64,000 nt of DNA from positions 558,001 through 622,000 of the forward strand of contig JADKHE010000013.1 in NCBI GenBank assembly GCA_016721925.1, read 5' to 3'. The position numbers were made by a program, and so were the translations under genes. The notes under the pieces are model-generated. The model had not been told where the DNA came from. It worked only from the letters and a program-made list of their open reading frames with translations, and did not search any database. Every line of letters begins with the position of its first letter. Positions within the stretch are counted from its first letter, which is position 1. Positions 7,693 to 17,258 of the stretch are shown one piece after another. The stretch is from Candidatus Skiveiella danica. Its GTDB lineage: Bacteria > Pseudomonadota > Gammaproteobacteria > Burkholderiales > Burkholderiaceae_C.

Positions 7693-9384
7693 TCACGCCA
7701 AGGACAGCGCGCGCGACAGCATGCCGCCGGAAATGTTCCGGGCCTTGAAGCCGTTCTGCAGCAGGATGCGCGTTGCGTAATAGGCGCGCTGGGCGGAGCG
7801 GCAGATGACGAGGATTTCACGATCGCGCGGGAGTTCGGCCAGCCGGGTGCGCAGCTGCCCCAGCGGGATGTTGACCGCGCCCGGCACGCTCTCGACGACC
7901 AGTTCCACCGGTTGCCGCACGTCGAGCAGGAAGCCATCCTGGACATCGGCCCAGTGCGCCAACGGCATGTCGCCGCGCAGCACATCAGCGGCCACCATGC
8001 CGGCGAAGTTGACCGCATCCTTCGCGCTGCCGAACTGGGGCGCGTAGCAGAGCTCGGCTTCTTCCAGGTCGTAAATCGTCGCGCCCATCTGCAGGGCCAC
8101 GGCCAGCGCGCTGATGCGCTTGTCCACGGCGGGCCCGTCCTCGCCAAGCGCCTGCGCGCCCAGCAGGCGTCCGTCGGACTTGCGGAACAAGACCTTCAAC
8201 GCCAGCATCTTCGCGCCCGGGTAGTACCCGGCGTGCGAGTTGGGGAAGAGGTAGATCTTCTCGAAGTCGGTGTCACCGATCCTCTTGAGCGTCTTTTCGC
8301 TTGCACCGGTCCAGGCGGCGGCGCCACTGAAAAGGCCGATGATGGACGTGCCCTGCGTGCCACGGAACCGTGACTCCCGCCCGGCGATCACGTCGGCGGC
8401 GATCCGGCCCTGCCGGTTGGCCGGCCCCGCGAGCGCAATCAGGCTCCATTGGCCGGTCACAAAGTCCTTGACTTCGATGGCGTCGCCGACGGCGAAGATG
8501 TCCGGATCACTGGTGCGCATCTGGTCGTCAACGCAGATGCCACCCCTTTCGCCAATTTCCAGCCCAGCTGCCTTGGCCAGCGCGGTGTCCGGACGCACGC
8601 CAAGCGCAAGGATCACGAGGTCGGCAGGATAGATCCTGCCGGACTGGGTCTTGACCTCCAGCGCGCCGCCTTCGAGCTGCGAGAATCCGGCGACGCCGTC
8701 ACCGAGCGCCATGCGGACGCCATGCTTCTTCAGGTGCTCCTCGACGAGGCGCGCGAACTCCCGGTCCAGCGGCGCCAGCACCTGATCGAGCATCTCGACC
8801 AGCGTCACCTCGAAGCCGAGGTGGACCAGGTTTTCCGCCGTCTCCAGGCCGATGAAGCCGCCGCCGATCACCACCGCGCGCCGCGCCGGCTTGACGAACT
8901 GGATGCCGCCGTACTTGTACATTCCCTCGAGGAAGTCCGTGCCCTTTTCGATCCACTGGCGGATCGTGCGGGCGTCCGGCACGGTGCGAACCTGGAAGAT
9001 CCCCGGCAGGTCGATGCCGGGCAGGGGCGGGCGAATTGAAAGCGCGCCGGGCGACAGCACCAGCTTGTCGTACGACTCCGTCGTGACCGCGCCCGTGGTC
9101 ACGTCGCGCAGATCCACGGTCTTGTTCTTCGGCGAGACGGCCGTCGCCTCGCAATTCGTTCGGGCCTCGATGGCGAACTGAACCTTGAAGAGCGGCGCGT
9201 TCGCCACCATCAGGCTGGCTTCCTTCTCGATCACACCCGAGATGTGATACGGCAGGCCGCAGTTGGCATACGACACATAAGGCCCGCGCTCCACCATGAG
9301 GATCTCGGCTTTTTCGTCAAGCCGGCGCAGGCGCGCTGCGCACGATGCGCCGCCAGCGACGCCGCCCACGATGATGACTTTCAT
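7693..9384 (-). CDS. CoA-disulfide/persulfide reductase-like FAD enzyme with C-terminal rhodanese domain
   Basis: A 563-aa fusion. The N-terminus has the FAD-binding GGVAGGASCAARLRR and the redox Cys42 in YANCGLPY, the active Cys of the CoA-disulfide reductase and NADH:persulfide oxidoreductase family. The NAD(P)H site is VVIGGGFIGLETAE near residue 160, and a second FAD motif, DPDIFAVGDAIEV, follows. The last 100 residues are a rhodanese domain with LLDVRQPVE and a CRSAQRAY active loop, the combination found in persulfide and CoA-persulfide reductases. The likely role is cytoplasmic reduction of CoA-disulfide, polysulfide or persulfide with NAD(P)H. The ATG at 9384 has AAGGAAG at good spacing; the upstream ATG at 9402 overlaps that site and was rejected. 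It is the first gene of the minus-strand sulfur cluster. Confidence 0.88.
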   Translation of the reverse strand: MKVIIVGGVAGGASCAARLRRLDEKAEILMVERGPYVSYANCGLPYHISGVIEKEASLMVANAPLFKVQFAIEARTNCEATAVSPKNKTVDLRDVTTGAVTTESYDKLVLSPGALSIRPPLPGIDLPGIFQVRTVPDARTIRQWIEKGTDFLEGMYKYGGIQFVKPARRAVVIGGGFIGLETAENLVHLGFEVTLVEMLDQVLAPLDREFARLVEEHLKKHGVRMALGDGVAGFSQLEGGALEVKTQSGRIYPADLVILALGVRPDTALAKAAGLEIGERGGICVDDQMRTSDPDIFAVGDAIEVKDFVTGQWSLIALAGPANRQGRIAADVIAGRESRFRGTQGTSIIGLFSGAAAWTGASEKTLKRIGDTDFEKIYLFPNSHAGYYPGAKMLALKVLFRKSDGRLLGAQALGEDGPAVDKRISALAVALQMGATIYDLEEAELCYAPQFGSAKDAVNFAGMVAADVLRGDMPLAHWADVQDGFLLDVRQPVELVVESVPGAVNIPLGQLRTRLAELPRDREILVICRSAQRAYYATRILLQNGFKARNISGGMLSRALSLA

Positions 9385-9495
9385 GATCAGCTTCCTTTCC
9401 ATGGACTCTTGGATGAATTATTCGCAGCTATCGCGAAGGCGCTACACAAATGCAGACAAGGCCTGCACCTATTCGGACAATCGACCCATAGAATC

Positions 9496-9509
9496 TTGAG
9501 CTTGATCAA
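9496..9509. promoter_or_regulatory. FNR/Anr-like box in divergent promoter region
   Basis: TTGAGCTTGATCAA matches the FNR consensus TTGAT-N4-ATCAA at nine of ten fixed positions. It lies in the 158-bp gap between the persulfide-reductase-like gene (start 9384, minus) and the AraC regulator gene (start 9543, plus), 118 bp and 40 bp from the two starts. It could serve either promoter. A single imperfect site remains a prediction. Confidence 0.5.
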
Positions 9510-9542
9510 ATACGCAAGCTTTTCTGACGCAAGGCCTCAGCG

Positions 9543-10601
9543 ATGAACCAACGGATTGACGTAGGGACAGTGCGCATCGGCGCCGCGATGGCGGTTCCGG
9601 CAGTCCTCGGGCGTCTGGGCGCGGATGCGTCCTCCGTGTGCGCCGAGGCCGGGATTGACATCGGGTTGTTTGACGACCCCGACAACCTGATCTCCAACGC
9701 AGCTCGCATCCACTTGCTCAATCTCTGCGTGAGCAGAACCGGCTGCAAACACTTCGGACTGCTGGTGGGGCAGCGAGCCAGCCTGCCATTGTTCGGGCTG
9801 GTGGGCTTTCTGGTGCAACATTCGCCGGACGTAGGAACAGCGCTGCGAAACTTTGTGCGCTTTCTGCATCTTCACGTCCATGGCACCGCGCCAACCCTGG
9901 CTGTGAATGGCCGGCGTGCGAGCTTCGGCTACGAAATCCATCAACCACGCATCGAGTCCGTCGACCAGCTCGCCGATGCGGGCGTCGCCGCAGGCTTCAA
10001 CATCTTGCGCACCCTGTGCGGCCCTGACTGGTTGCCGGTCGAAGTCCAGTTTGCTCACCCCAAGCCGAAGGACACCAGTCCGTTCAGTCGGTTCTTCGGC
10101 GCCCCCCTGCGTTTCGACGCCGAGCAGAATGCGGTCGTGTTCTCTGCAGACTGGCTCGATCATCAAATGCCTGGCGCCGACTCTGAACTGCGCCGTCTGC
10201 TGCAAAAGCAGATTGATGCACTCGAAGCGAAACACGTCGATGCGTTCCATGAGCAGGTTCGCGCTGTGTTGAAGACGGCACTGCTGACCAGTCACGGGAC
10301 GGCGGATCAAATTGCTGGCCTGTTCTCGATGCACAGTCGCACCTTGCATCGCCACTTGCAGGCCTGCGGCACCAGCTTCCAGGAACTCCTGGATGAGGGG
10401 CGCTTCAGTGTCGCCAAGCAGATGCTCGAAGACTCGTCTGCGGGGGTCAGTGAAATCGCCGCGACACTCGACTATTCAAACGCCAGCGCCTTTACCCGGG
10501 CCTTCCGGCGTTGGAGCGGCACCACGCCGGCGGCATGGAGGACGGATCAAAGAAAGACAAGCGGGAGAAAGCCGCAGTCAACGGGTGGAAGAAACTCCTG
10601 A
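9543..10601 (+). CDS. AraC family transcriptional regulator
   Basis: A 352-aa regulator with an N-terminal arabinose-binding-like effector domain of the long OruR/ArgR-type AraC subgroup (about residues 20-210) and a C-terminal double helix-turn-helix (about 240-335). The HTH has FSMHSRTLHRHLQACG in the first and ATLDYSNASAFTRAFRRWSG in the second half. It is divergent from the persulfide-reductase gene and so is the prime candidate to control the sulfur cluster; the effector is unknown. A decayed paralogue of its C-terminus lies at 17.04-17.16 kb. The C-terminal tail is Lys/Arg-rich. Dispersed-repeat copy C begins 3 bp after its stop codon. Confidence 0.9.
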   Translation: MNQRIDVGTVRIGAAMAVPAVLGRLGADASSVCAEAGIDIGLFDDPDNLISNAARIHLLNLCVSRTGCKHFGLLVGQRASLPLFGLVGFLVQHSPDVGTALRNFVRFLHLHVHGTAPTLAVNGRRASFGYEIHQPRIESVDQLADAGVAAGFNILRTLCGPDWLPVEVQFAHPKPKDTSPFSRFFGAPLRFDAEQNAVVFSADWLDHQMPGADSELRRLLQKQIDALEAKHVDAFHEQVRAVLKTALLTSHGTADQIAGLFSMHSRTLHRHLQACGTSFQELLDEGRFSVAKQMLEDSSAGVSEIAATLDYSNASAFTRAFRRWSGTTPAAWRTDQRKTSGRKPQSTGGRNS

Positions 10602-10604
10602 CTC

Positions 10605-10648
10605 CATAGCAAGAAGTGACCATTTGACGATGGGAAGAGGCCAAAATC
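10605..10648 (+). repeat. dispersed intergenic repeat, copy C
   Basis: Begins CATAGCAAGAAGTGACC, continues GACGATGGG and ends AGGCCAAAAT. This is the best-preserved 3' arm among the copies in the window. It lies immediately after the araC-type gene and before the poly-G tract. Confidence 0.6.
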
Positions 10649-10927
<279 letters not shown>

Positions 10928-12370
10928 TCACCTGGTAGGCGATGTCGCGCCGTTCCCGGCCACGGATGTGCCTGGCTTTTCGCCCTCCGCCACCCACCCC
11001 CCGCCCATCGCCTTGTACAGGTTGATCGAAGCCTGAACCAAGACCTGCTGGGTCTGGGTATAGGACAACTGGGCATTGAAAAGACTGCGCTCGGCATCGA
11101 CGACTTCAAGGAAGCTGGTGTACCCGTTGTCGTAGCGCAGGCGCGCCGTGTCGGAGTAGACCTTGAGTGATTCGACCTGCTGTCGCTGGGTGGCCAGTTG
11201 CACCCGGGTCCGGTCCTGGTCGATGAGCGCGTCGTTGACGCCGCGGAAAGCGTCCTGAATGGCCTTCTGATAGGCGAAAAGGGCCTGCTGCTGCACCGAT
11301 TCGGCCACCTGCACCTGACCGGCCAGCAGCCCTGCAGTAAAGATGGGAAGTCCGAGAGAGCCGCCGTACTGCCAGACTTTCGATGCGCCGTTGAAAAGCT
11401 CGGACAGGTTGCCGCTGGCCACGCCCAAAGCGCCGGTGAGCGAAATGCTGGGGTAGTAGGCCGCCTTGGCGACGCCAATCTGGGCATTGGCGGCGATCAG
11501 CTTCTGCTCGGCTTCGCGGATGTCGGGCCGCCGCTCGAGCAGGCTGGAGGGCAGCCCGGCCGGGGCAACCGGTGGCGTCAGCGCGTCGATGTCCTTGCCG
11601 CGCGCGATGGGTCCGGGGTTGCGTCCCAGCAGCGCACTCAATGCGTTTTCCTGCTGGGCGATGGTTTTCTCCAACTGCGGGATGGTCGCCAGCGCTTCTT
11701 CGTACTGCGACTTGTTCTGGCTCAATTCGAGCAGCGAGATCACCCCGCCGGCGTAGCGGTCCTGAAAGATTTTGTAGGAATCCCCGCGCGAGCGCGCCGT
11801 GGCCTTCGCAATCTCCAACTGCCGGTCCAGTGCCCGCAGGTTGATATAGCCGCCGGCCACGCTGGACACCAGCGTGAGGATCACGCCCTGCCTGCCTTCT
11901 TCGCTGGCCACGATCTGTGCGCGCGCGGCTTCGCTCTGGCGGCGGATCTTGCCCCACAGATCGATTTCCCAGCTCGCGCTGAGCAGCATGTCGTAAGTGT
12001 TGTAAGTCCGGTTTGCAAGGTCAGCGCCGCCAACGCTACCGAGCTGCCGGCTGGCACCGGCACCCAGCGCGACTTGCGGGTAGAGCTGAGAACGCGTGAT
12101 GCCGTAGTAGCCTGCGTATTCCTCGATGCGCGCCGTCGCGATCAGCAGATCCTTGTTTTCACGCAGTGCCGTGGCGATCAGGTCATTGAGCACAGGGTCG
12201 TTGAACTGCTCCCACCAGGCCGTGTTGGCCAGATCCTTGGCATTCTGGTCACTGACCCGCCAGGCGGGCGGCGTGTCGATGGAAGGGCGCACGTAATTCG
12301 GGCCGACCATGCAGCCGCCGATCATCAAAGAAATCGCGGCAACCAGGGCGGCTTTGGCAGTGTTACGCAT
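10928..12370 (-). CDS. RND efflux outer-membrane channel lipoprotein (NodT/OprM family)
   Basis: A 480-aa outer-membrane factor. The N-terminal signal ends at the lipobox-like MIGGC, followed by the family hallmark MVGPNYVRPSIDTP. Two TolC-type repeats follow, with RPDIREAEQKLIAANAQIGVAKAAYYPSISL in the middle. It forms the trimeric exit duct of a tripartite pump. The ATG at 12370 has GGGAGG 5 nt upstream and overlaps the end of the pump gene by 8 bp, so translation is probably coupled. It is the last gene of the adaptor-pump-channel operon. Confidence 0.93.
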   Translation of the reverse strand: MRNTAKAALVAAISLMIGGCMVGPNYVRPSIDTPPAWRVSDQNAKDLANTAWWEQFNDPVLNDLIATALRENKDLLIATARIEEYAGYYGITRSQLYPQVALGAGASRQLGSVGGADLANRTYNTYDMLLSASWEIDLWGKIRRQSEAARAQIVASEEGRQGVILTLVSSVAGGYINLRALDRQLEIAKATARSRGDSYKIFQDRYAGGVISLLELSQNKSQYEEALATIPQLEKTIAQQENALSALLGRNPGPIARGKDIDALTPPVAPAGLPSSLLERRPDIREAEQKLIAANAQIGVAKAAYYPSISLTGALGVASGNLSELFNGASKVWQYGGSLGLPIFTAGLLAGQVQVAESVQQQALFAYQKAIQDAFRGVNDALIDQDRTRVQLATQRQQVESLKVYSDTARLRYDNGYTSFLEVVDAERSLFNAQLSYTQTQQVLVQASINLYKAMGGGWVAEGEKPGTSVAGNGATSPTR

Positions 12371-15300
12371 GCTGGCCTCCCTCGACAGACTTCGGCAGCG
12401 GGTCACCGCCGCCGGGCGGTGAGCCTTTGCCCTTGTGGCTCCTCTTCTCGACCACGTAGAAGGTCACCGGAATGATGAAGATGGCGATGAACGAGGCCGC
12501 CAGCATGCCGCCGATCACCGTGCTGCCCATCACCTGGCGCGAAATCGCGCCCGCGCCCGACGCAATGGCCAGCGGCACGCAGCCCAGGATGAAGGCAAAC
12601 GAAGTCATCAGGATGGGCCGCAGTCGCAGGCGCGCGCCTTCGAGCGTGGCGTCGATCAGCGACAGCTTGCCCTTTTCCGCCTCCATCTTGGCGAATTCGA
12701 CAATCAGGATGGCGTTCTTCGCCGCCAGCCCGATCAGCATGACCAGGCCGATCTGGGCATAGACGTTGTTTTCCTGCCCGCGCAACATCAGGGCCGCAAA
12801 GGCACCGGCCACGGCAATCGGCGTTCCGAGCAGCACCGAGAACGGCAGCGACCAGCTCTCGTACTGCGCGGCCAGGATCAGGAACACGCACAGCAGCGAG
12901 AAGGCAAAGATCACCATCGGCGAGATACCCTGCTGCGCCTTCTGCTCCTGGAACGACATGCCCATGTAGTCGTAGCCCATCTCCTTGGGCATGGTCTCCT
13001 CGAACACGGCCTCGAGCGCGCGCATGACCTGCGCGGAACTGACGCCCGGCGCGCCGGAGGCGTTGATCTGCGCGCTGCGGTACATGTTGTAGCGCATCGT
13101 GAATTCAGGCCCGGATATGCGCCGGACCGAGGTCAGGGCCGACAGCGGAACGGTCTCGCCCTTGGCATTGCGCACGTAGAACTGGCCGATGTTCTCGATA
13201 TTGGTGCGGTAGTCCCCTTCAGCCTGCAGGTAGACCTGCCACTGGCGGCCGAACTGGTTGAAGTAGTTGATGAAGCCGCTGCCCAGGAAGCTCTGCAGCG
13301 TCTTGTAGACGTCGCTCACGTTGACCCCTTGCTTGAGCACCTGGTCGCGGTCGACGTCAATGAAGATCTGTGGCACCGTCGGGCGGAACGTCGTGGAGAC
13401 ACCGACCAGTTCAGGGCGCTTTTTCGCAGCCTCGATGAACTTGGCCGTGTTCTCCGCCAGGAAGGCGACGTCCTTGCCGGCACGGTCTTCCAGAATGAAG
13501 GTGGCGCCGCCCGACGTGCCCACGCCGGGAATGGCCGGCGGCGGGAAAGCAAAGCCGATGGCCCCGGGCAGCGCGCCGAGCTTCTTGGTCAGCGCCTCCT
13601 TGATGGCCGCGTATTGTTCCTCGGGCGCCTTGCGCTCGGCCCAGTCCTTCAGCGTGATGAAGAAGAAAGCGCTGTAGGTGTTCTGCACCTGGCTCAGCAT
13701 GCTGAAGCCCACGACCGTCGTCGCATACTTCACGCCCGGCGTGGCCATGATGATTTCTTCGGCCTGCCGGGCGATTTCGCTGGTGCGCTGCAGGGAAGAG
13801 GCGTCGGGCAGCTGGATCCCGGCGTACACATAGCCCTGGTCTTCATCGGGCAGGAAGCCCGCGGGCACGATCTTGCCGAAGAAACCAGCTGCGACGGCGG
13901 CGCTAAACAGGAAGACGAGGCTCAGGAAACTCTTGCGGATGGCAAACCGGCAGACGCCGACATAGCCCATCGTGATCCGCCCGAACCCGCGGTTGAACCC
14001 GTCGTAGAACTTCTGCACAAGGCCAGTGCCCTTGACCTTTGGCTTGAGCAGCAGCGCGCACAGGGCGGGGCTGAGCGTCAGCGCGTTGAACGCCGAGATG
14101 ATCACCGAGATGGCGATGGTCACGGCGAACTGCTGGTAGAGCTGCCCGGTGATGCCGGGAATGAAGGCCGTCGGAACAAACACCGCGGCCAAGATGACGG
14201 CAATGGCGATCACCGGGCCCGTGACCTCCTCCATGGCTTTCAATGTCGCCTCCTTGGGCGACAGGCCTTTCTCGATGTGATGTTCGACCGCCTCGACCAC
14301 CACGATGGCGTCATCGACCACGAGGCCGATCGCCAGCACCAGCCCGAACAGCGACAAGGTGTTGATCGAAAAGCCGAAGGCCGGGAACAGCATGAAGGTA
14401 CCGACCAGCGACACCGGCACGGCCAGCAGCGGAATCAGCGTGGCGCGCCAGCCCTGCAGGAAGATGAAGACGACCAGGATCACCAGCACCAGCGCCTCAA
14501 TCAGCGTGCTCTTGATTTCCTTGATGCCCTCGGACACCGACAGCGTCGTGTCGAGCGCCACCACATAGTCCAGATCCGGCGGGAAGCTCTCCTTGATTTT
14601 CTCCATCATTTTCTTGGCGCCACCGGCCGAGTTGAGCGCGTTGGCACCGGGCATCTGGTACAGCGCGACAAGCGCGGCGGGCTTGCCGTTGAGCCGGCCT
14701 TCCATGTTGTAGGTCTGTGCGCCGAGTTCGATGCGCGCGACATCCTTGACCCGCACGATGGAACCATCGGGGTTGGCGCGCAGGACGACCGCGCCAAATT
14801 CTTCCGGGCTCTGCAGGCGGCCTTGCGCACGCACGGCGTACGTGTATTCCTGCCCCTTGGGCACCGGCTCAGCGCCCACCTGGCCAGCCGGATTGACGGT
14901 GTTCTGGGTGTTGACGGCGTTGAGGATCTCTGGAATCGTGATATTCAACTTGGCCAGACGATCCGGGCTGACCCACAGACGCATCGCATACTGCCCGGCG
15001 CCAAACACGGTGACGCTGGCGATGCCATTGACGCGCGTCATCTGGTCATTGATGTTGATGTACGCGTAGTTGGCCAGGAAGACGTTGTCGTAGGTGCGGT
15101 TCGGCGAATAGATCGCAAACATGATCAACGGCGAAGAGGTCGACTTTGCTACGGTGACGCCATAGTTGCGCACATCGCTGGGCAGCTGGGACAAGGCCTG
15201 CCCCTGGCGCATCTGGGTCAGCAACTGGTCGGTGCTCGAATCGGTCTCGATGCCGAAATTGACGGTCAAGATCGACTGGCCATTGTTCGCATTCAGCGAA

Positions 15301-15536
15301 TACATGTAGTTCATGTTGTCCACGCCGGACATCTGCTGTTCGATCGGCGTGGCCACGGCCTGTTCGAGGGTCAGGGCATCGGCACCGGTGTAGGTGGCGG
15401 TGACTTTGATCTCGGGTGGAACGATGTTGGGAAACTGCGCCGTGGGCAGCCCCGACATGGCCACCAGCCCGATGAGGGTCATCAGGATGGAGATGACCAT
15501 CGCCACGATCGGGCGGTTGATGAAGAACTTGGACAT
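12363..15536 (-). CDS. RND multidrug efflux pump, inner-membrane transporter (HAE1 family)
   Basis: A 1057-aa proton-driven pump of standard AcrB/MexF length. It starts MSKFFINRPIVAMVISI, as is usual for the family, has the twelve expected membrane segments and two large periplasmic loops. The proton-relay region FGLVLAIGLVVDDAIVVVEAVEHH contains the paired Asp residues of membrane helix 4. The second half has GLAAKNAILIVEFAK. It takes substrates from the periplasm or membrane and hands them to the outer-membrane channel. The order adaptor-pump-channel and the closest resemblance point to the MexEF-OprN-like group, but the substrates cannot be named. Confidence 0.95.
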   Translation of the reverse strand: MSKFFINRPIVAMVISILMTLIGLVAMSGLPTAQFPNIVPPEIKVTATYTGADALTLEQAVATPIEQQMSGVDNMNYMYSLNANNGQSILTVNFGIETDSSTDQLLTQMRQGQALSQLPSDVRNYGVTVAKSTSSPLIMFAIYSPNRTYDNVFLANYAYININDQMTRVNGIASVTVFGAGQYAMRLWVSPDRLAKLNITIPEILNAVNTQNTVNPAGQVGAEPVPKGQEYTYAVRAQGRLQSPEEFGAVVLRANPDGSIVRVKDVARIELGAQTYNMEGRLNGKPAALVALYQMPGANALNSAGGAKKMMEKIKESFPPDLDYVVALDTTLSVSEGIKEIKSTLIEALVLVILVVFIFLQGWRATLIPLLAVPVSLVGTFMLFPAFGFSINTLSLFGLVLAIGLVVDDAIVVVEAVEHHIEKGLSPKEATLKAMEEVTGPVIAIAVILAAVFVPTAFIPGITGQLYQQFAVTIAISVIISAFNALTLSPALCALLLKPKVKGTGLVQKFYDGFNRGFGRITMGYVGVCRFAIRKSFLSLVFLFSAAVAAGFFGKIVPAGFLPDEDQGYVYAGIQLPDASSLQRTSEIARQAEEIIMATPGVKYATTVVGFSMLSQVQNTYSAFFFITLKDWAERKAPEEQYAAIKEALTKKLGALPGAIGFAFPPPAIPGVGTSGGATFILEDRAGKDVAFLAENTAKFIEAAKKRPELVGVSTTFRPTVPQIFIDVDRDQVLKQGVNVSDVYKTLQSFLGSGFINYFNQFGRQWQVYLQAEGDYRTNIENIGQFYVRNAKGETVPLSALTSVRRISGPEFTMRYNMYRSAQINASGAPGVSSAQVMRALEAVFEETMPKEMGYDYMGMSFQEQKAQQGISPMVIFAFSLLCVFLILAAQYESWSLPFSVLLGTPIAVAGAFAALMLRGQENNVYAQIGLVMLIGLAAKNAILIVEFAKMEAEKGKLSLIDATLEGARLRLRPILMTSFAFILGCVPLAIASGAGAISRQVMGSTVIGGMLAASFIAIFIIPVTFYVVEKRSHKGKGSPPGGGDPLPKSVEGGQHA

Positions 15537-15542
15537 CGCGGC

Positions 15543-16781
15543 TTACCCCTTGCTCGCGGGCTTGGCTGGCGCCGACGCGGGCGCGGCCGGCTTCGCCGCG
15601 GGATCAAAGGGTTTGGGGTTGACCACCGCGCCATCCCGAACCTTTTGTGTGCCTTCGACGATGATTTTTTCTCCGGGTTTGAGGCCTTCACTGATAATCC
15701 AGTCCGATCCGATGCGCTCGCCGGGCTTCACCAGTCGCAGTTCAACCTTGTTGTCGGCGCCGACCACCGCAACGAGGTACTTGCCCTGAACTTCCGCAAC
15801 TGCCCGCTGGGGCACCAGCAGCGCCCCCTTCTGCACATCGGTCGTGGCCCGTATCTTGGCGAACTGTCCCGGGCGCAGGCGCGACTCCGGGTTGGGGAAC
15901 AGGCCAGCGACCTTGAACGTGCCCGTCGTCGGATCGACCTGCCGGTTGAGCAGGGTGAACCGGCCGGTCCTGGGGTAGACGCTCCCATCGACCAGGATCA
16001 TCTCCAGGGGCACTTGTTCGGCTTTCCCCGGTACGTACCTGGCACTGAACTTGAGGTATTCGCGTTCGCTGATATTGACATACACCTTGATCGGATCGAC
16101 CGTGGAAACGGTCGTCAACTCGGCTGTCGCGCTGGGGCTGAGCAGGTCGCCGATCTGCGCTTTGGCAATACCGGCGATGCCATTGATCGGTGACGTGATC
16201 CGGGTGAAATCGAGATTGAGCCTGGCGGTGTCCAGCGCCGCCGTCGCCTGATCAAGGGCGGCCCGCGCTGACAGCTCCGATCCGGTGGCGTCGTCCAGGT
16301 CCTTCTGGCTGACCGCGTTCTTCTCGGCCAGCGGCTTGATGCGCGCCAGGTTGGCCACGGCCGTGTCGTGCATGGCCTTTTGCCTGCTGCGCGCGGCAGC
16401 TGCCTGTTCCACGGCCGCCTGGAAGGTGCGCGGGTCGATCTCGAACAGCGTCTGCCCCCTCTTGACGGGGTCGCCCTCGCGGTAGTTCTGCTTGACCAGG
16501 TATCCGGTGACCTGCGGCCGGATCGTTGCGTTGACATCCCCGTCCAGGGAACCGACCCATTCGCTGTAGATAGGAACGTCCTTCTGGACGACGGTCATCA
16601 CATCGACAACCGGTGGAGCGGGCGGCGGCGGTGCCGCCTTGTCGCAAGCCGTCATCAGCAGAAAGGTCGCACAGGCGGCGACGATGGCTGTCTTCCGAAG
16701 GGCCTCAACGCCCGGTGACGATTTCCGGCCACCGGGATTCATGACCGCTGCCATACGGTACAGCTTGCTCGAAGTTGACAT
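15543..16781 (-). CDS. RND efflux periplasmic adaptor (membrane fusion protein) lipoprotein
   Basis: A 412-aa AcrA/MexE-type adaptor that links the pump to the outer-membrane channel. The signal region ends at the lipobox LLMTAC, followed by a Pro-rich linker. Then come the lipoyl half-motifs (YSEWVGSLDGDVNATIRPQVTGYL and later ARLNLDFTRITSPINGIAG), an alpha-hairpin and a beta-barrel domain, with a Pro/Ala-rich C-terminus. The start at 16781 has AGGTGG upstream; an internal ATG at 16742 would give a more usual signal-peptide length. It is the first gene of the operon and lies 6 bp before the pump gene. No local regulator gene survives; the AraC remnant at 17.04-17.16 kb may once have been it. 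Confidence 0.92.
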   Translation of the reverse strand: MSTSSKLYRMAAVMNPGGRKSSPGVEALRKTAIVAACATFLLMTACDKAAPPPPAPPVVDVMTVVQKDVPIYSEWVGSLDGDVNATIRPQVTGYLVKQNYREGDPVKRGQTLFEIDPRTFQAAVEQAAAARSRQKAMHDTAVANLARIKPLAEKNAVSQKDLDDATGSELSARAALDQATAALDTARLNLDFTRITSPINGIAGIAKAQIGDLLSPSATAELTTVSTVDPIKVYVNISEREYLKFSARYVPGKAEQVPLEMILVDGSVYPRTGRFTLLNRQVDPTTGTFKVAGLFPNPESRLRPGQFAKIRATTDVQKGALLVPQRAVAEVQGKYLVAVVGADNKVELRLVKPGERIGSDWIISEGLKPGEKIIVEGTQKVRDGAVVNPKPFDPAAKPAAPASAPAKPASKG

Positions 16782-17037
16782 ACATGACCACCTGATACGT
16801 TATGACTGAAGTGCGCGAAACGCTCGTCGGGGCAAGCGCGTGCCGGCTCCAGTTTAGCCGGACCAATCGCTTGTCCGGATCGTTGAGCGACATGCCACGT
16901 GGAACCGGTCGCAGCCCGATCAGCACATAGCGCTGAAAGACGCCCTCGCCCTCAGGCCATGCGTCGTGGGGTGGCTGTGCCTGCCTTGCTCAGCCGTCCG
17001 AGCCTACACACCGGCCATAGAAGCACTTTGACACTTT

Positions 17038-17160
17038 CAGACGCTGGAGCATTCCGCGCTGGAAGTGCGCCAGACCGCCCTGGCACTTGACGATACCGAC
17101 CCCAGCGCCTTCAAACGGGCCTTCCGGCGCTGAATCGGCGCCACGCCGGCCCACTGGCGC
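17038..17160 (+). pseudogene. decayed C-terminal fragment of an AraC family regulator
   Basis: Read from 17038, the frame gives EHSALEVRQTALALDD, then DPSAFKRAFRR, a TGA stop at 17131-17133, and IGATPAHWR. This is the second helix-turn-helix and tail of an AraC regulator, with TGA where the family has Trp (FRRW). It closely parallels the end of the intact AraC regulator at 9.5-10.6 kb. No matching N-terminal part was found upstream in 16782-17030. The rest of the 477-bp gap between the efflux operon and the IS element holds the operon promoter region and a repeat copy. Confidence 0.7.
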
Positions 17161-17223
17161 CTCGCGCGCAATGCCGCCCGCCGGCCTGCCCTGCCCGCCG
17201 CGCGAAGCCATATAGCTATATTT

Positions 17224-17258
17224 TTGATAGCTAGCTAAGACCAATCTACGCTGGGCGG
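17224..17258 (+). repeat. dispersed intergenic repeat, copy F, truncated by the IS element
   Basis: TTGATAGCTAGCTAAGACC, then ACGCTGGGCGG, matches the 5' two-thirds of the repeat. The IS30-family element starts immediately after. The remainder (GGGCCC-like) may lie on the other side of the IS at 18367 onward. Confidence 0.55.

Noticed and set aside
12435..16193. A 1252-codon open frame on the plus strand across the RND genes
   Set aside because: It is the antisense shadow of the pump and adaptor genes, which have clear homology, starts and ribosome sites. GC-rich codon bias keeps the opposite frame open, and the translation is His/Gln/Arg-rich without domains.
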